From Bradyrhizobium sp. cir1 (lineage in GTDB: Bacteria; Pseudomonadota; Alphaproteobacteria; Rhizobiales; Xanthobacteraceae): a DNA stretch of 64,000 nucleotides. The notes under the pieces were generated by a model, which saw only the letters and a program-made list of their open reading frames with translations, ran no database searches and was not told the DNA's origin. Shown here piece by piece: positions 48,610 through 57,521 of this stretch. How positions within the stretch are numbered: the stretch's first letter is position 1; the number at the start of each line of letters is the position of its first letter. The stretch lies in contig NZ_JACIHE010000005.1 of NCBI RefSeq assembly GCF_014198245.1, positions 124,001-188,000 on the forward strand, read 5' to 3'. Both the position numbers and the translations under genes were made by a program.

Positions 48610-49305
48610 ATGTTCAAGACCGTCGTGACACTTTTCCGCGGCAGCGTGGCCGCCGCGGGTGAGGAGCTGGAGGACCGTACCGCCCTGCTGATCCTCGACC
48701 AGCAGATGCGCGATGCCGCCGCCGCCCTCGAGCGCAGCAAGCGCACGCTGGCGCTGGCGATTGCGCAGGACCAGCAGGAGGGCCGCAAGCTCGAGGCGAC
48801 CCTGGCCCGCATCACCGATCTCGAGACCCGCGCAGTTGCCGCGCTCGACGGTGGCCGCGAGGATCTCGCCAAGGAAGCGGCCGAGGCGATCGCAGGCCTC
48901 GAAGCCGATCGTGATGCGGCGATGACAGCACGCGCGTTGTTCGCGACCGAGATCGCCCGGCTGAAGCGGCACGTGACCAACGCGCAGGCCCGCATCACCG
49001 AGCTCGATCGCGGCCGGCGCCTCGCCCGTGCCTCGGAAGCGGTGCGCTCGCTCCGCCGCAGCGGCATCGAGGCGGCGCGTCCCTACGAATCCACGCTGCC
49101 GGATGCCGACAGCACCTTGAGGCGCTTGCGGGAGCGCCAGCTGGAAGCCCAGGCCGCCGATGACGCGCTGGTCGAGCTCGATGCGGCGACCGGACCGCTC
49201 GCCACCGCCGAGCGACTCGCCGAGCAGGGCTTCGGCCCCCGGCTCAAGACGACAGCGGACGACGTGCTGGCGCGGCTGAAGTCCAGGCGCACTCAGACGG
49301 CCTGA
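48610..49305 (+). CDS. pspA: PspA/IM30 family envelope-stress protein
   Basis: A 231-residue coiled-coil protein of the ESCRT-III-like PspA family (MFKTVVTLFRGSVAAAGEEL; ILDQQMRDAAAALER). It binds the inner face of the cytoplasmic membrane and maintains it under proton-leak stress. The ATG at 48610 has GGGAG upstream. It precedes the YiaAB gene by 39 bases. Confidence 0.88.
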   Translation: MFKTVVTLFRGSVAAAGEELEDRTALLILDQQMRDAAAALERSKRTLALAIAQDQQEGRKLEATLARITDLETRAVAALDGGREDLAKEAAEAIAGLEADRDAAMTARALFATEIARLKRHVTNAQARITELDRGRRLARASEAVRSLRRSGIEAARPYESTLPDADSTLRRLRERQLEAQAADDALVELDAATGPLATAERLAEQGFGPRLKTTADDVLARLKSRRTQTA

Positions 49306-49344
49306 ACCCAGATCCATCATCATTCGAACCAACAGGAGACCATC

Positions 49345-49620
49345 ATGAACCAGAACGGCCAACCGCATAGCAGCGCCTGGGTCACCTTCACCTACGTGTC
49401 CTTCGCAGCCTCCGCCTTCCTCATCGCCATCGGCATCTTCTTCCTGCCGATCGACCTCTGGATGAAGGGCTATCTCGCCATGGGCATCGTGATGCTGATC
49501 CAGACCTGCATCACGCTGACCAAGACCGTGCGCGACAATCACGAGAGCAGCCGGCTGGTGAACCGCATCGAGGATGCCAAAGCCGAGCGGCTGCTGATGG
49601 AGGTTTCCAAGGCGGCTTGA
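49345..49620 (+). CDS. YiaA/YiaB two-helix membrane protein
   Basis: A 91-residue inner-membrane protein: FTYVSFAASAFLIAIGIFFL, then LAMGIVMLIQTCITLTKTVRD. Short YiaAB-family proteins are often near pspA and are uncharacterised. Co-directional with pspA and likely in its transcript. Confidence 0.82.
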   Translation: MNQNGQPHSSAWVTFTYVSFAASAFLIAIGIFFLPIDLWMKGYLAMGIVMLIQTCITLTKTVRDNHESSRLVNRIEDAKAERLLMEVSKAA

Positions 49621-49836
49621 AGGCAGAATGTCTGGAAGAAGCGCAACGGTCTGCAATCTGACGCGGTGGGTGCCGGAGCATCCACCGCGCGCCTGATCCG
49701 CATATCGCGCCTGCGAAATGCAACCGAGCCATGACGGATCGTGCGGGCGTGCGGCCTTGCGCGGCGGCGCCGGCCGACGCACTCTCGTCCGGGCGGTGCG
49801 AAGAACGCCGCCAATAAGATTGCGCGAGGAAGCTCT

Positions 49837-50901
49837 ATGGCGGCGACGCGGATCGACTGCGATATCCATCCGGCGGTTGGCGGCACGCGCACGACGCTGC
49901 TTCCCTATCTCAGCGACCACTGGAAAGAGCAGGTGGTGAGCCGCGCCATCGACGGGCTCGATCTCACCTCCTATCCGCCGAGCATGCCCCTTTCGGGCCG
50001 CGCCGACTGGCGGCCGGCGGGTGGTTCCAAGCCCGGCTCCGATCTCGCCATGGTGCAGAAGGGCGCGTTCGATCAGCTGGGTGCCAGCCACGCCATCCTC
50101 AACGTGCTCTACGGCGCACAGGCCGTGTTCGACGCTTACATGGCGGCCGACTTCTGCAGGGCCATCAACGACTGGATCGCCGCCGAGTGGCTGTCGCGCG
50201 ATCCCCGCCTGCGTGCGTCCATCGTGGTGCCGATGCAGGCGCCGGATCTGGCGATCGAGGAGATCGAGCGCCGCGCCGGCGATCACCGCTTCGTCTCCAT
50301 CCTGGTGCTGGCGCAGGGTGAGACGCTCCTGGGGCGGCGGCATTTCTGGCCGGTCTATCAGCTCGCCGAAAAATACAAGCTGCCGCTCGCAATCCATGCC
50401 GGCACGCAATACCGGCAAGCGCCGAGCTCGGCCGGCTGGCCGTCGCATCGCTATGAATATTACTTCGTCGAAGCGCAGGCGTTTCAGGCGCAGATCCTCA
50501 GCCTGATCTACGAGGGCGTGTTCGGCAAATTTCCTGATCTGAAGGTCGTGCTGATGGAGTCGGGCGTCAGCTGGCTGCCGGCCTTCATGTGGCGCGCCAA
50601 CAAGACCTGGCGCGGCGTGCGGGTCGAAGTGCCCTGGGTCGAGCGCGAGCCGGCCGCGATCATTCGCGAAAATTTCCGCGTCACCATGCAGCCGTTCGAT
50701 GCACCGGGCGATGCGACAAGCGTCGAGGAGATCATCGACCAGATCGGCTCGGAAAAGATGTTTCTGTTCGCGTCCGACTATCCGCACTGGCAGTTCGACG
50801 GCGACGATCCGATCCCGCCGAACCTGCCGAAGAGCTTGATCGCGAAGATGTGCGTCGACAATCCGCTGGAGACGTTTCCGCGGCTCAAACTGAATGCTTG
50901 A
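49837..50901 (+). CDS. amidohydrolase 2 family metal hydrolase (ACMSD-like)
   Basis: A 354-residue cytosolic TIM-barrel hydrolase. DCDIHPAVGG gives the first metal ligands, LPLAIHAGTQYRQ and LMESGVSWLPAFMWR the others, and FASDYPHWQFDGDDP the catalytic Asp. Relatives include aminocarboxymuconate-semialdehyde and aromatic-acid decarboxylases as well as true hydrolases. The ATG at 49837 has GAGGAAG upstream. A paralogue follows on the same strand with a Rieske gene after it, suggesting an aromatic or heteroaromatic catabolic pathway. Confidence 0.86.
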   Translation: MAATRIDCDIHPAVGGTRTTLLPYLSDHWKEQVVSRAIDGLDLTSYPPSMPLSGRADWRPAGGSKPGSDLAMVQKGAFDQLGASHAILNVLYGAQAVFDAYMAADFCRAINDWIAAEWLSRDPRLRASIVVPMQAPDLAIEEIERRAGDHRFVSILVLAQGETLLGRRHFWPVYQLAEKYKLPLAIHAGTQYRQAPSSAGWPSHRYEYYFVEAQAFQAQILSLIYEGVFGKFPDLKVVLMESGVSWLPAFMWRANKTWRGVRVEVPWVEREPAAIIRENFRVTMQPFDAPGDATSVEEIIDQIGSEKMFLFASDYPHWQFDGDDPIPPNLPKSLIAKMCVDNPLETFPRLKLNA

Positions 50902-50946
50902 GCCATGTTGATGAGATCCGAATTCGAAGCCGCATCGCTGGTGCCA

Positions 50947-50970
50947 CACCTCTCCCGATGGGGAGAGGTG
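50947..50970. repeat. short hairpin
   Basis: CACCTCTCCC pairs with GGGAGAGGTG across a 4-base loop, between the two amidohydrolase genes. Confidence 0.6.
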
Positions 50971-51001
50971 AAACGACTGTCCAAAGAGCTTGGAGGTTCG
51001 C

Positions 51002-52114
51002 ATGAGTGAGGTCATTGACCGTCCGCTGCGTGACGATGAGAAGCCCGCCGCATCAAAGCTCCGCATCGTGGATTGCGACGTGCATCCAAGCCTGCACTCG
51101 GTCGATGACCTCAACGCGTTCCTGCCGAAGCGCTGGCAGCAGCATCTGAGAGAATACGGCAGCCATCTGCGCACGCCCTATCTCTTCACCACGCCCTATC
51201 CACGCTCCTCGCCGCTGATCGCGCGGCGTGACGCATGGCCGCCGACCGGCGGGCCGCCGGGCTCCGATCTCGCCTTCATGCAGAAGCAGCATCTCGATCC
51301 GCTCGACGTCGAGTTCGGCATCCTGCAGGTGCTCGACCTTTTTATCTTCTCGCAGCAGAATCTCGAATTCGGCGCCGCGATCCAGCGCGCCATCAACGAT
51401 TGGCAGCTGGCGTTCTGGTCGCATCGCGATCCGCGCCTGAAGGCGTCGATCCTGGTCGGGCAGGACGGCACGGATCTCGCCATCGCCGAGATCGAGCGCT
51501 GCGGCAGGATCGGCGAGTACATCCAGATCAACGTCTCGCCGCGCGCCAACGAGCCGCTCGGCCGGCGTCGCTACTGGCCGATCTACGAGCGTGCGCAGGC
51601 GCTGGACCTGCCGCTCGGCATCCATGTCGGCGGCTATGGCGGGCACGCGCCGACCGGCGGTGGCTGGCCATCTTATTATGTCGAAGAGCACCAGTCGAAT
51701 GCGCACACCATCGCGGCGCAGCTTGCGAGCCTCGTCATCGAAGGCGTGCCGGAACGCTTTCCGAAGCTGAAGATCGTTTTCATCGAGGGTGGTTTCGGCT
51801 GGATCCCCTCGGCGGTGTGGCGCATGGACCAGCATTTCGAACGCTTCCGCAGCGAGGTGCCGCATCTCAAGCGCAAGCCGTCGGAATATGTCCGCGAGCA
51901 TTTCTGGTTCACGACGCAGCCGATCGACGAGCCGGACGAGGCACGGCATCTGCGGTCGCTGATCGAATGGGTCGGCGTCGACCGTCTGCTGTTCTCGTCG
52001 GACTATCCGCACTGGGACTTTGACGACCCGCGCTTCGCCTTCAAGACGCCGCTGACCGAGGCCGAGCGGAAGAAGATCTTCAGCACCAATGCACGTGCGG
52101 TCTACAAGTTCTGA
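51002..52114 (+). CDS. amidohydrolase 2 family metal hydrolase
   Basis: A 370-residue paralogue of the previous gene: DCDVHPSLHSVDDLNAF, IHVGGYGGHAPTGGGW, FIEGGFGWIPSAVWR and FSSDYPHWDFDDPRF correspond. The ATG at 51002 has GGAGG upstream. It shares an operon-like layout with the Rieske ferredoxin 7 bases downstream. The substrate is not known. Confidence 0.86.
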   Translation: MSEVIDRPLRDDEKPAASKLRIVDCDVHPSLHSVDDLNAFLPKRWQQHLREYGSHLRTPYLFTTPYPRSSPLIARRDAWPPTGGPPGSDLAFMQKQHLDPLDVEFGILQVLDLFIFSQQNLEFGAAIQRAINDWQLAFWSHRDPRLKASILVGQDGTDLAIAEIERCGRIGEYIQINVSPRANEPLGRRRYWPIYERAQALDLPLGIHVGGYGGHAPTGGGWPSYYVEEHQSNAHTIAAQLASLVIEGVPERFPKLKIVFIEGGFGWIPSAVWRMDQHFERFRSEVPHLKRKPSEYVREHFWFTTQPIDEPDEARHLRSLIEWVGVDRLLFSSDYPHWDFDDPRFAFKTPLTEAERKKIFSTNARAVYKF

Positions 52115-52121
52115 GACCCGC

Positions 52122-52535
52122 ATGGCCCGTCACATCGTCGCCACCACCTCGGAGATTCCGCCCGGCGGCAACAAGGTCGTCGATATCGCCGGCCGCGACA
52201 TCGTCGTGTTCCACGTCAATGGCGAGTTCTTCGCGCTGTTGAACCGCTGCCCGCATGAAGGCGCGCCGCTGGAGAAGGCGGCCTGCGTGGCGCGGCTGAC
52301 CTCGCCCGAGCCAGGAGTCTATGAGCGCTCACGCGTCGGTGAGATGCTGCGCTGTCCCTGGCACGGCTGGGAGTTCGACATGCGCAACGGCCAGTCCTGG
52401 TTCGATCCGCAACGTGTCAAGATTCGGTCCTATCCGGTCGCGGTGGAGCGCGGCGAGGAACTGCAGAAGGGCCCATATGTTGCCGAGACGTTTCCGGTGC
52501 ATGTCGAAGACAGCTACGTGATTGTCGAGGTCTGA
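52122..52535 (+). CDS. Rieske [2Fe-2S] ferredoxin-like protein
   Basis: A 137-residue soluble protein. CPHEGAPLEKA and CPWHGWEFD are the two Cys-x-His halves of a Rieske center. The cluster would carry electrons to an oxygenase or act inside a small redox partner. No oxygenase large subunit lies beside it; the two upstream amidohydrolases are its apparent partners. It begins seven bases after the previous stop. Confidence 0.9.
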   Translation: MARHIVATTSEIPPGGNKVVDIAGRDIVVFHVNGEFFALLNRCPHEGAPLEKAACVARLTSPEPGVYERSRVGEMLRCPWHGWEFDMRNGQSWFDPQRVKIRSYPVAVERGEELQKGPYVAETFPVHVEDSYVIVEV

Positions 52536-52573
52536 GATCGCACGCGGTCCGGGGCATTCGCGTAGCCAATGAG

Positions 52574-52595
52574 CCCGGAATCTCGAGATTCCGGG
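52574..52595. repeat. perfect palindrome within a CCCGGAAT-type repeat
   Basis: CCCGGAATCTC is followed directly by its reverse complement GAGATTCCGGG; GCCCCGGAATGAC follows at 52611-52623. It is a small piece of the type seen at 56764-56868. Confidence 0.6.
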
Positions 52596-52713
52596 TTCGA
52601 TGCTGCGAATCGCCCCGGAATGACGCGTTGATGGGTCCGCGATCCTCATCACGCATTGAGATTTCAACGCAGGTGCGATATGGCTCTCGCGCTTTCAGAG
52701 GCGGAGACGAGCT

Positions 52714-52920
52714 TTGTCGAAACAATCCCTGCGTGAAGAGGCCGAGCGCCTGATCCGCGAATCGATGGAAAAGAAGACCATCGTCGTCAAGCAGGGCACG
52801 ACCCGTATCGAGGCCGTCTGCGGCAAGTGCGGCGCGCCGAACCGGGTGCAGGCGGAAAAAGGCCAGACCCGCGTCAAGTTCGCCTGCAAGAACTGCGGAC
52901 ACCAGCAAGAGACGCTGTAG
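52714..52920 (+). CDS. small zinc-ribbon protein
   Basis: A 68-residue protein: the hydrophilic first part SLREEAERLIRESMEKKTIV is followed by a four-Cys ribbon, AVCGKCGAPN and FACKNCGHQQ. It probably binds zinc; role unknown. The TTG start at 52714 is set by GGAG just upstream; an internal ATG would remove 17 residues. Confidence 0.65.
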   Translation: MSKQSLREEAERLIRESMEKKTIVVKQGTTRIEAVCGKCGAPNRVQAEKGQTRVKFACKNCGHQQETL

Positions 52921-52928
52921 GTGTCCTA

Positions 52929-52957
52929 ACCTCTCCCCGTAAGAACGGGGCGAGGGG
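52929..52957. repeat. short hairpin after the zinc-ribbon gene
   Basis: CCTCTCCCCGTAAGAACGG pairs partly with GGGGCGAGG; it may act as a terminator between convergent genes. Confidence 0.4.
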
Positions 52958-52979
52958 GCGAGAGAGCGGTGCTGCACAC

Positions 52980-53825
52980 TTATTCCCCCTTCACGAACCT
53001 CGCGAACGCATCCGCATAGTCCGGGTGCCAGCGCGAGAGCGGCGGGCGGTTCTCGACGATGTCGCCCGCGGCCCAGAGCATGCGCTTTTCGTCCAGCGCG
53101 CGCGGCACGTCGTTGTCCGGGCACAGGATGTAGAAATCGCCGGCCTCCAGACGGGTCAGCATGAAGTCCACGGTTTGCTCTGCCGTCCAGGCGCCTGCCG
53201 GTTTTTCGGTGCGGCCCTTCGCGGTGAGGCCGGTGAAGACGAAGCCCGGGATCAGCAAATGCGCCGTGATGTGACAATCTTCCGTGTTGCGCAGCTCGTG
53301 CTGGAGCGCCTCGGTAAACGCCTTCACGCCGGCCTTGGAGACATTGTAGGCGGGATCGCCCGGCGGCGTGGTGATGCCCTGTTTCGAGCCGGTGTTGATG
53401 ATGAGGCCGCATTTGCCGCGTGCGATCATGTTGGGGGCGAAGATGCGGGAGCCGTTGATGATGCCCCACATGTTGACGCCGATGATGCGCTGCCAATGAT
53501 CGGGCTCGCCGAACAGCGTGCTGCCAGGCTGGATCCCGGCATTGTTCATGAGGACATCGGTGCCGCCGTAATGCGCGCCCACGGCGCGTTCCAGTTCCAT
53601 CACGCTTTCGGCACGGCTGACATCGACGGCGAACGTTATCACATGTGTGGCAGACGCGACGGATGACAGTTTTGTTGCGGCCTCTGCCAGCCGCGTCTCG
53701 TCGACGTCAGCGATGCACACCTTCATGCCGGCACGCGCGAAGGCCATGGCGGCGGCAAATCCGATTCCGGAGGCGCCACCGGTGATCACGGCAACATTGT
53801 CTTTGATGATGGCGGGATGTGGCAT
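52980..53825 (-). CDS. short-chain dehydrogenase/reductase
   Basis: A 281-residue Rossmann enzyme: AVITGGASGIGFAAAMAFAR is the cofactor motif, VLMNNAGI follows, the catalytic Ser is in INTGSKQG and Tyr-x3-Lys in AYNVSKAG. It oxidises or reduces an alcohol/ketone using NAD(P). Asp in CIADVDE suggests NAD preference. The gene is divergent from the aldehyde dehydrogenase. Confidence 0.9.
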   Translation of the reverse strand: MPHPAIIKDNVAVITGGASGIGFAAAMAFARAGMKVCIADVDETRLAEAATKLSSVASATHVITFAVDVSRAESVMELERAVGAHYGGTDVLMNNAGIQPGSTLFGEPDHWQRIIGVNMWGIINGSRIFAPNMIARGKCGLIINTGSKQGITTPPGDPAYNVSKAGVKAFTEALQHELRNTEDCHITAHLLIPGFVFTGLTAKGRTEKPAGAWTAEQTVDFMLTRLEAGDFYILCPDNDVPRALDEKRMLWAAGDIVENRPPLSRWHPDYADAFARFVKGE

Positions 53826-54011
53826 GGCTCGTCTCCGCAGGAAGGGGCTCGGTCGAGCTATAACATGGCGCTCGCGCGACCCTGCACAAGTCGGCATGGG
53901 TGGTCTTCGTTCCACGCCAGCTTTACGCCCCTCAGGCACCGCTGTATTCTTCCAGGCCTAACGGTCCCACCGAGATCGAGCCCAATCAATGACCTGACAG
54001 GGAGTGCAGCC

Positions 54012-55508
54012 ATGGCTGTGTCGCAGGCTATTCCGATCACGCGCCACCCGTTCGCCAACGGGTCCTACAAGCAGATGTTGATCGACGGCAAGTGGGGCGA
54101 CGCGGTCTCCGGCAAGCGCTTCGAGACCCGCAATCCCGCAACCGGCGAGCTGCTCGCAACGGTCGCCGAGGGCGACAAGGAGGACATCGACCGCGCGGTC
54201 GCGGCCGCCCGCCGCGCCTTCGAAGGTCCGTGGAGCAAGGTCAAGCCGTTCGAGCGGCAGAACCTGTTGCTCAGGCTCGCCGACCTCGTCGAGAAGAACT
54301 TCGACGAATTATCGCAGCTCGACACGCTCGACATGGGCGCGCCGCTCAGCCGCACCCGCGCCTATCGTCTGCGCGCCATCGGCATGCTGCGCTACTACGC
54401 CGGCCAGACCACGGCGATCCACGGCGAGACCATCGAGAACTCGCTGCCTGGCGAAATCTTCTCCTACACGCTGAAGGAGCCGATCGGCGTGGTCGGCGCC
54501 ATCATTCCCTGGAACGGTCCGCTCTCCGCGACGATCTGGAAGATCGGTCCGGCGATCGCGACCGGCTGCACCGTGGTGCTCAAGCCTGCCGAAGAGGCGC
54601 CGCTCACCTCGCTGCGCATCGCCGAGCTGGCGATGGAAGCCGGCATTCCGCCCGGCATCATCAACGTCGTGCCCGGCTATGGCGAGACCGCCGGCGCCGC
54701 GCTGGCCTCGCATCACGACGTCGACAAGGTCGCCTTCACCGGCTCGCATGTCACGGGCCAGTCGATCATCCGGGCGTCGGCCGGCAACCTCAAGCGCGTC
54801 TCGCTCGAGCTCGGCGGCAAGTCGCCGGACATCGTGTTCGCCGATGCCGATCTCGATGCCGCTGTGCCGGGCGCGGCGATGGCGGTGTTCGCCAATTCGG
54901 GGCAGATCTGCAGCGCCGGCACGCGCCTGTTCGTCGAGCAGGCGATCTACGAAGAGTTCGTCGGCCGCGTCGCCGAGTTCGGCAAGAAGCTGCAGGTCGG
55001 CAATGGACTCGATCCCAACGTGCAGATCGGGCCGCTTGTCTCCGAGCAGCAGCTCGAGCGCGTCACCGGCTATCTCGACATCGGCCAGAAGGAAGGCGCG
55101 CGGGCGCTCGCCGGCGGCGGCCGCGTCACCGAAGGCGCGTTGTCAAAGGGCTTCTTCGTCTCGCCGACGGTGTTCGCCGGCGTCCAGGACAACATGCGGA
55201 TCGCACAGGAAGAGATCTTCGGTCCCGTGATCTCCGCGATCGCGTTCAAGGACATGGACGAACTGGTCAAGCGTGCCAACAACACCACGTTCGGCCTTGG
55301 TTCCGGCCTGTGGACACGCGACGTCAGCAAGGCGCATGCGGTTGCCAAGCGCCTGCGTGCCGGCTCGGTGTGGGTGAACTGCTATCAGGCGATGGACCCC
55401 GCCGTTCCGTTCGGCGGCTACAAGATGAGCGGCTATGGCCGCGAGTCCGGCAAGCAGCACGTCGAGGAATATCTCAACGTGAAGGCCGTCTGGATCAAGA
55501 CGGCGTAA
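54012..55508 (+). CDS. NAD(P)-dependent aldehyde dehydrogenase
   Basis: A 498-residue enzyme. Asn168 in IIPWNGPLS, Glu266 in LELGGKSP and catalytic Cys300 in NSGQICSAG are the active site; GSHVTGQ is cofactor binding. It oxidises an aldehyde to the acid. The ATG at 54012 is chosen for the family start. It may be in a pathway with the divergent SDR and the following OYE-type reductase. Confidence 0.94.
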   Translation: MAVSQAIPITRHPFANGSYKQMLIDGKWGDAVSGKRFETRNPATGELLATVAEGDKEDIDRAVAAARRAFEGPWSKVKPFERQNLLLRLADLVEKNFDELSQLDTLDMGAPLSRTRAYRLRAIGMLRYYAGQTTAIHGETIENSLPGEIFSYTLKEPIGVVGAIIPWNGPLSATIWKIGPAIATGCTVVLKPAEEAPLTSLRIAELAMEAGIPPGIINVVPGYGETAGAALASHHDVDKVAFTGSHVTGQSIIRASAGNLKRVSLELGGKSPDIVFADADLDAAVPGAAMAVFANSGQICSAGTRLFVEQAIYEEFVGRVAEFGKKLQVGNGLDPNVQIGPLVSEQQLERVTGYLDIGQKEGARALAGGGRVTEGALSKGFFVSPTVFAGVQDNMRIAQEEIFGPVISAIAFKDMDELVKRANNTTFGLGSGLWTRDVSKAHAVAKRLRAGSVWVNCYQAMDPAVPFGGYKMSGYGRESGKQHVEEYLNVKAVWIKTA

Positions 55509-55627
55509 CATCCGTTCCTTTCCGCGTTCCGCGGGAGGGAATATCTGCTTTTATGGGGGCGGTGCCTTTTCGAGGCGCCGCCCCTCGCTATATGATCCGC
55601 GTCCTTCCATAGTCGTTCGGGGTCCAC

Positions 55628-56755
55628 ATGAAATTCGAGGCGTTGTTCAAACCGTTGCAGGTCGGTCCGTACAAGCTCGCGCATCGCGTCGCGATGGCGC
55701 CGCTGACGCGCATGCGCGCCGAGCGCGACAGCTTTTCCCCGCGGCCGCTCAACGCCAAATATTACGGCCAGCGTGCCACGAAAGGCGGCCTGATCATCGC
55801 CGAAGCCTCGCCGGTGCTCTCGCACGGCCGCGGCAATCCGGCGACGCCAGGCATCTATTCGGAGGGGCAGATTGCCGGCTGGCGTAAGGTGACGGATGCC
55901 GTGCACGCCAAGGGCGGCATCATCTTCCTCCAGCTCTGGCATGTCGGCCGCGTCTCGCATTCCTCGTTCCACGGCGGCGAGTTGCCGGTCTCGGCCTCGG
56001 CGATTGCGATCAAGGCCGAGGGCATGAAGGCGATGACGGCCGACGGCAAGATCGCCGATTACGAGACGCCGCGCGCGCTGGAGACGGAGGAGGTCAAGTG
56101 CGTCGTCGAGGCGTTCCGGCAAGGCGCGAAGAACGCGCTGGCCGCCGGCTTCGACGGCGTCGAGATCCACGGCGCCAACGGCTATCTGCTCGAGCAGTTC
56201 CTGCAATCGCGCAGCAACCAGCGCACCGATCAGTATGGCGGCGGAATCGAGAACCGCGCGCGGCTGCTGCTCGAGGTCACGCAGGCCGCGATCGACGTCT
56301 GGGGCGCCAATCGTGTCGCCGTGCGATTGTCACCGCACGGCATCGCCAATGATTCCGGCGAGCCCGATCCGATGCCGCTCTACACTTACGTGGTGAAGGC
56401 GCTGGACAAGCTTGGTCTGGCCTATCTGCATTTCATCGAGCCGCGCTCCAGCGGCGCCGGCCGCGCCGACGTCCACTGGGAGAACGTGCCCTCCGCCATG
56501 GTGCTGTTCCGCCCGCTCTATAGCGGCGTGCTGATGACCGCCGGCGGCTTTACCGGAGAGACCGCGAATGCGGCGATCGCCGATGGCCACGCCGACATCA
56601 TCGCCTTCGGCCGCATCTTCATCTCCAACCCGGATCTGCCGCGGCGCCTGGAGCACGACTACCCCATCACGCCGTACAACCGCGCGACGTTCTATGGCGG
56701 CGAGGAGAAGGGGTACACGGACTATCCGGTGTATGACGAGCTGACGCCGGCGTGA
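55628..56755 (+). CDS. OYE-type NADH:flavin oxidoreductase
   Basis: A 375-residue (beta/alpha)8-barrel FMN enzyme. VAMAPLTRMRAE is the flavin site, LWHVGRVSHSSF and HGANGYLLEQFLQS include the substrate-binding His and Asn, and SNQRTDQYGG is typical of the family. It reduces alkenes conjugated to carbonyls or nitro groups, or nitro-esters. Confidence 0.93.
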   Translation: MKFEALFKPLQVGPYKLAHRVAMAPLTRMRAERDSFSPRPLNAKYYGQRATKGGLIIAEASPVLSHGRGNPATPGIYSEGQIAGWRKVTDAVHAKGGIIFLQLWHVGRVSHSSFHGGELPVSASAIAIKAEGMKAMTADGKIADYETPRALETEEVKCVVEAFRQGAKNALAAGFDGVEIHGANGYLLEQFLQSRSNQRTDQYGGGIENRARLLLEVTQAAIDVWGANRVAVRLSPHGIANDSGEPDPMPLYTYVVKALDKLGLAYLHFIEPRSSGAGRADVHWENVPSAMVLFRPLYSGVLMTAGGFTGETANAAIADGHADIIAFGRIFISNPDLPRRLEHDYPITPYNRATFYGGEEKGYTDYPVYDELTPA

Positions 56756-56763
56756 CCTCTCCT

Positions 56764-56868
56764 GTCATTCCGGGGCGATGCGCAGCATCGAACCCGGAAT
56801 CCATCTAACGTCCTGGCTTGCCGCCCAATGGATTCCGGGCTCGCGACTTCGTCGCGCCCCGGAATGAC
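56764..56868. repeat. palindromic repeat (GTCATTCCGGGGCGA type)
   Basis: GTCATTCCGGGGCGATGCG...CCCGGAATCC is mirrored by GGATTCCGGGCTCGC...CGCCCCGGAATGAC. Located between two plus-strand genes. Confidence 0.8.
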
Positions 56869-56910
56869 AATCGTGTATTGTCGCCTCCATAACGACATTC
56901 AGGAAACACC

Positions 56911-57414
56911 ATGGCCAAAGCCGCAGCCGCCGCAGGAATCGCCACCGGCCAATGCCTTTGCGGCAAGGTCACCTTCGAGATCGACGTGCCCGCGCGCTGG
57001 GCGTGGCATGATCACTCCGCTGCCAGCCGCCGCGCCCACGGCGCGGCTTACGCGACCTATATCGGCAGCTGGAAGAAGCGCTTTCGCATCACCTCCGGCA
57101 AGACTGCGTTGACCCGTTACGAGGACAAGGCGACGAAGACCGCACGCAGCTTCTGCTCGCATTGCGGCACGCCGATCATGTACGAACGTCCGCGCGGGCC
57201 GCACATGGTCAACATCCCGCGCGCGCTGTTCAGGGAACGCACCGGCCGCCAGCCGCTCTATCACATCGCGATCGAGGAACTGCAGGAATGGGCCTATACC
57301 GGCGAGCCCCTGGTGCCGCTGAAGGGTTTTCCCGGCGTCGTCTGGCAGCGCTCGAAAAAGAAGAGGCGGGGAAGCGGCGAGGATCCGTTCGAGCTCGGGC
57401 GCGAGGGGATGTAG
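56911..57414 (+). CDS. GFA/CENP-V family protein, zinc site reduced
   Basis: A 167-residue protein. CLCGKVTFEID and SFCSHCGTPIMYERP are the first and last Cys pairs of the glutathione-dependent formaldehyde-activating family. The middle site, normally Cys-His-Cys-x2-Cys, reads WHDHSAASRRAHG with no cysteine, so one of the two usual zincs is probably lost. The function is unlikely to be classic Gfa. Confidence 0.85.
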   Translation: MAKAAAAAGIATGQCLCGKVTFEIDVPARWAWHDHSAASRRAHGAAYATYIGSWKKRFRITSGKTALTRYEDKATKTARSFCSHCGTPIMYERPRGPHMVNIPRALFRERTGRQPLYHIAIEELQEWAYTGEPLVPLKGFPGVVWQRSKKKRRGSGEDPFELGREGM

Positions 57415-57521
57415 CGCCGCTCCCGCGCAACGCAGCCATGACCGCGCTTCCTTGCGCCGCTCCCGCGACTTCGGCCATCATGCTTTCAGTCCTTGCGGCA
57501 ACGCCCGCTCCTGGAGGAAAC

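Noticed and set aside
48541..51174. A very long minus-strand open frame (877 codons) over pspA, YiaAB and the first amidohydrolase
   Set aside because: It is a high-GC antisense shadow. The plus-strand genes beneath it have ribosome sites, family motifs and sensible ends; the long frame has low-complexity Arg/Gly-rich sequence and no family resemblance.
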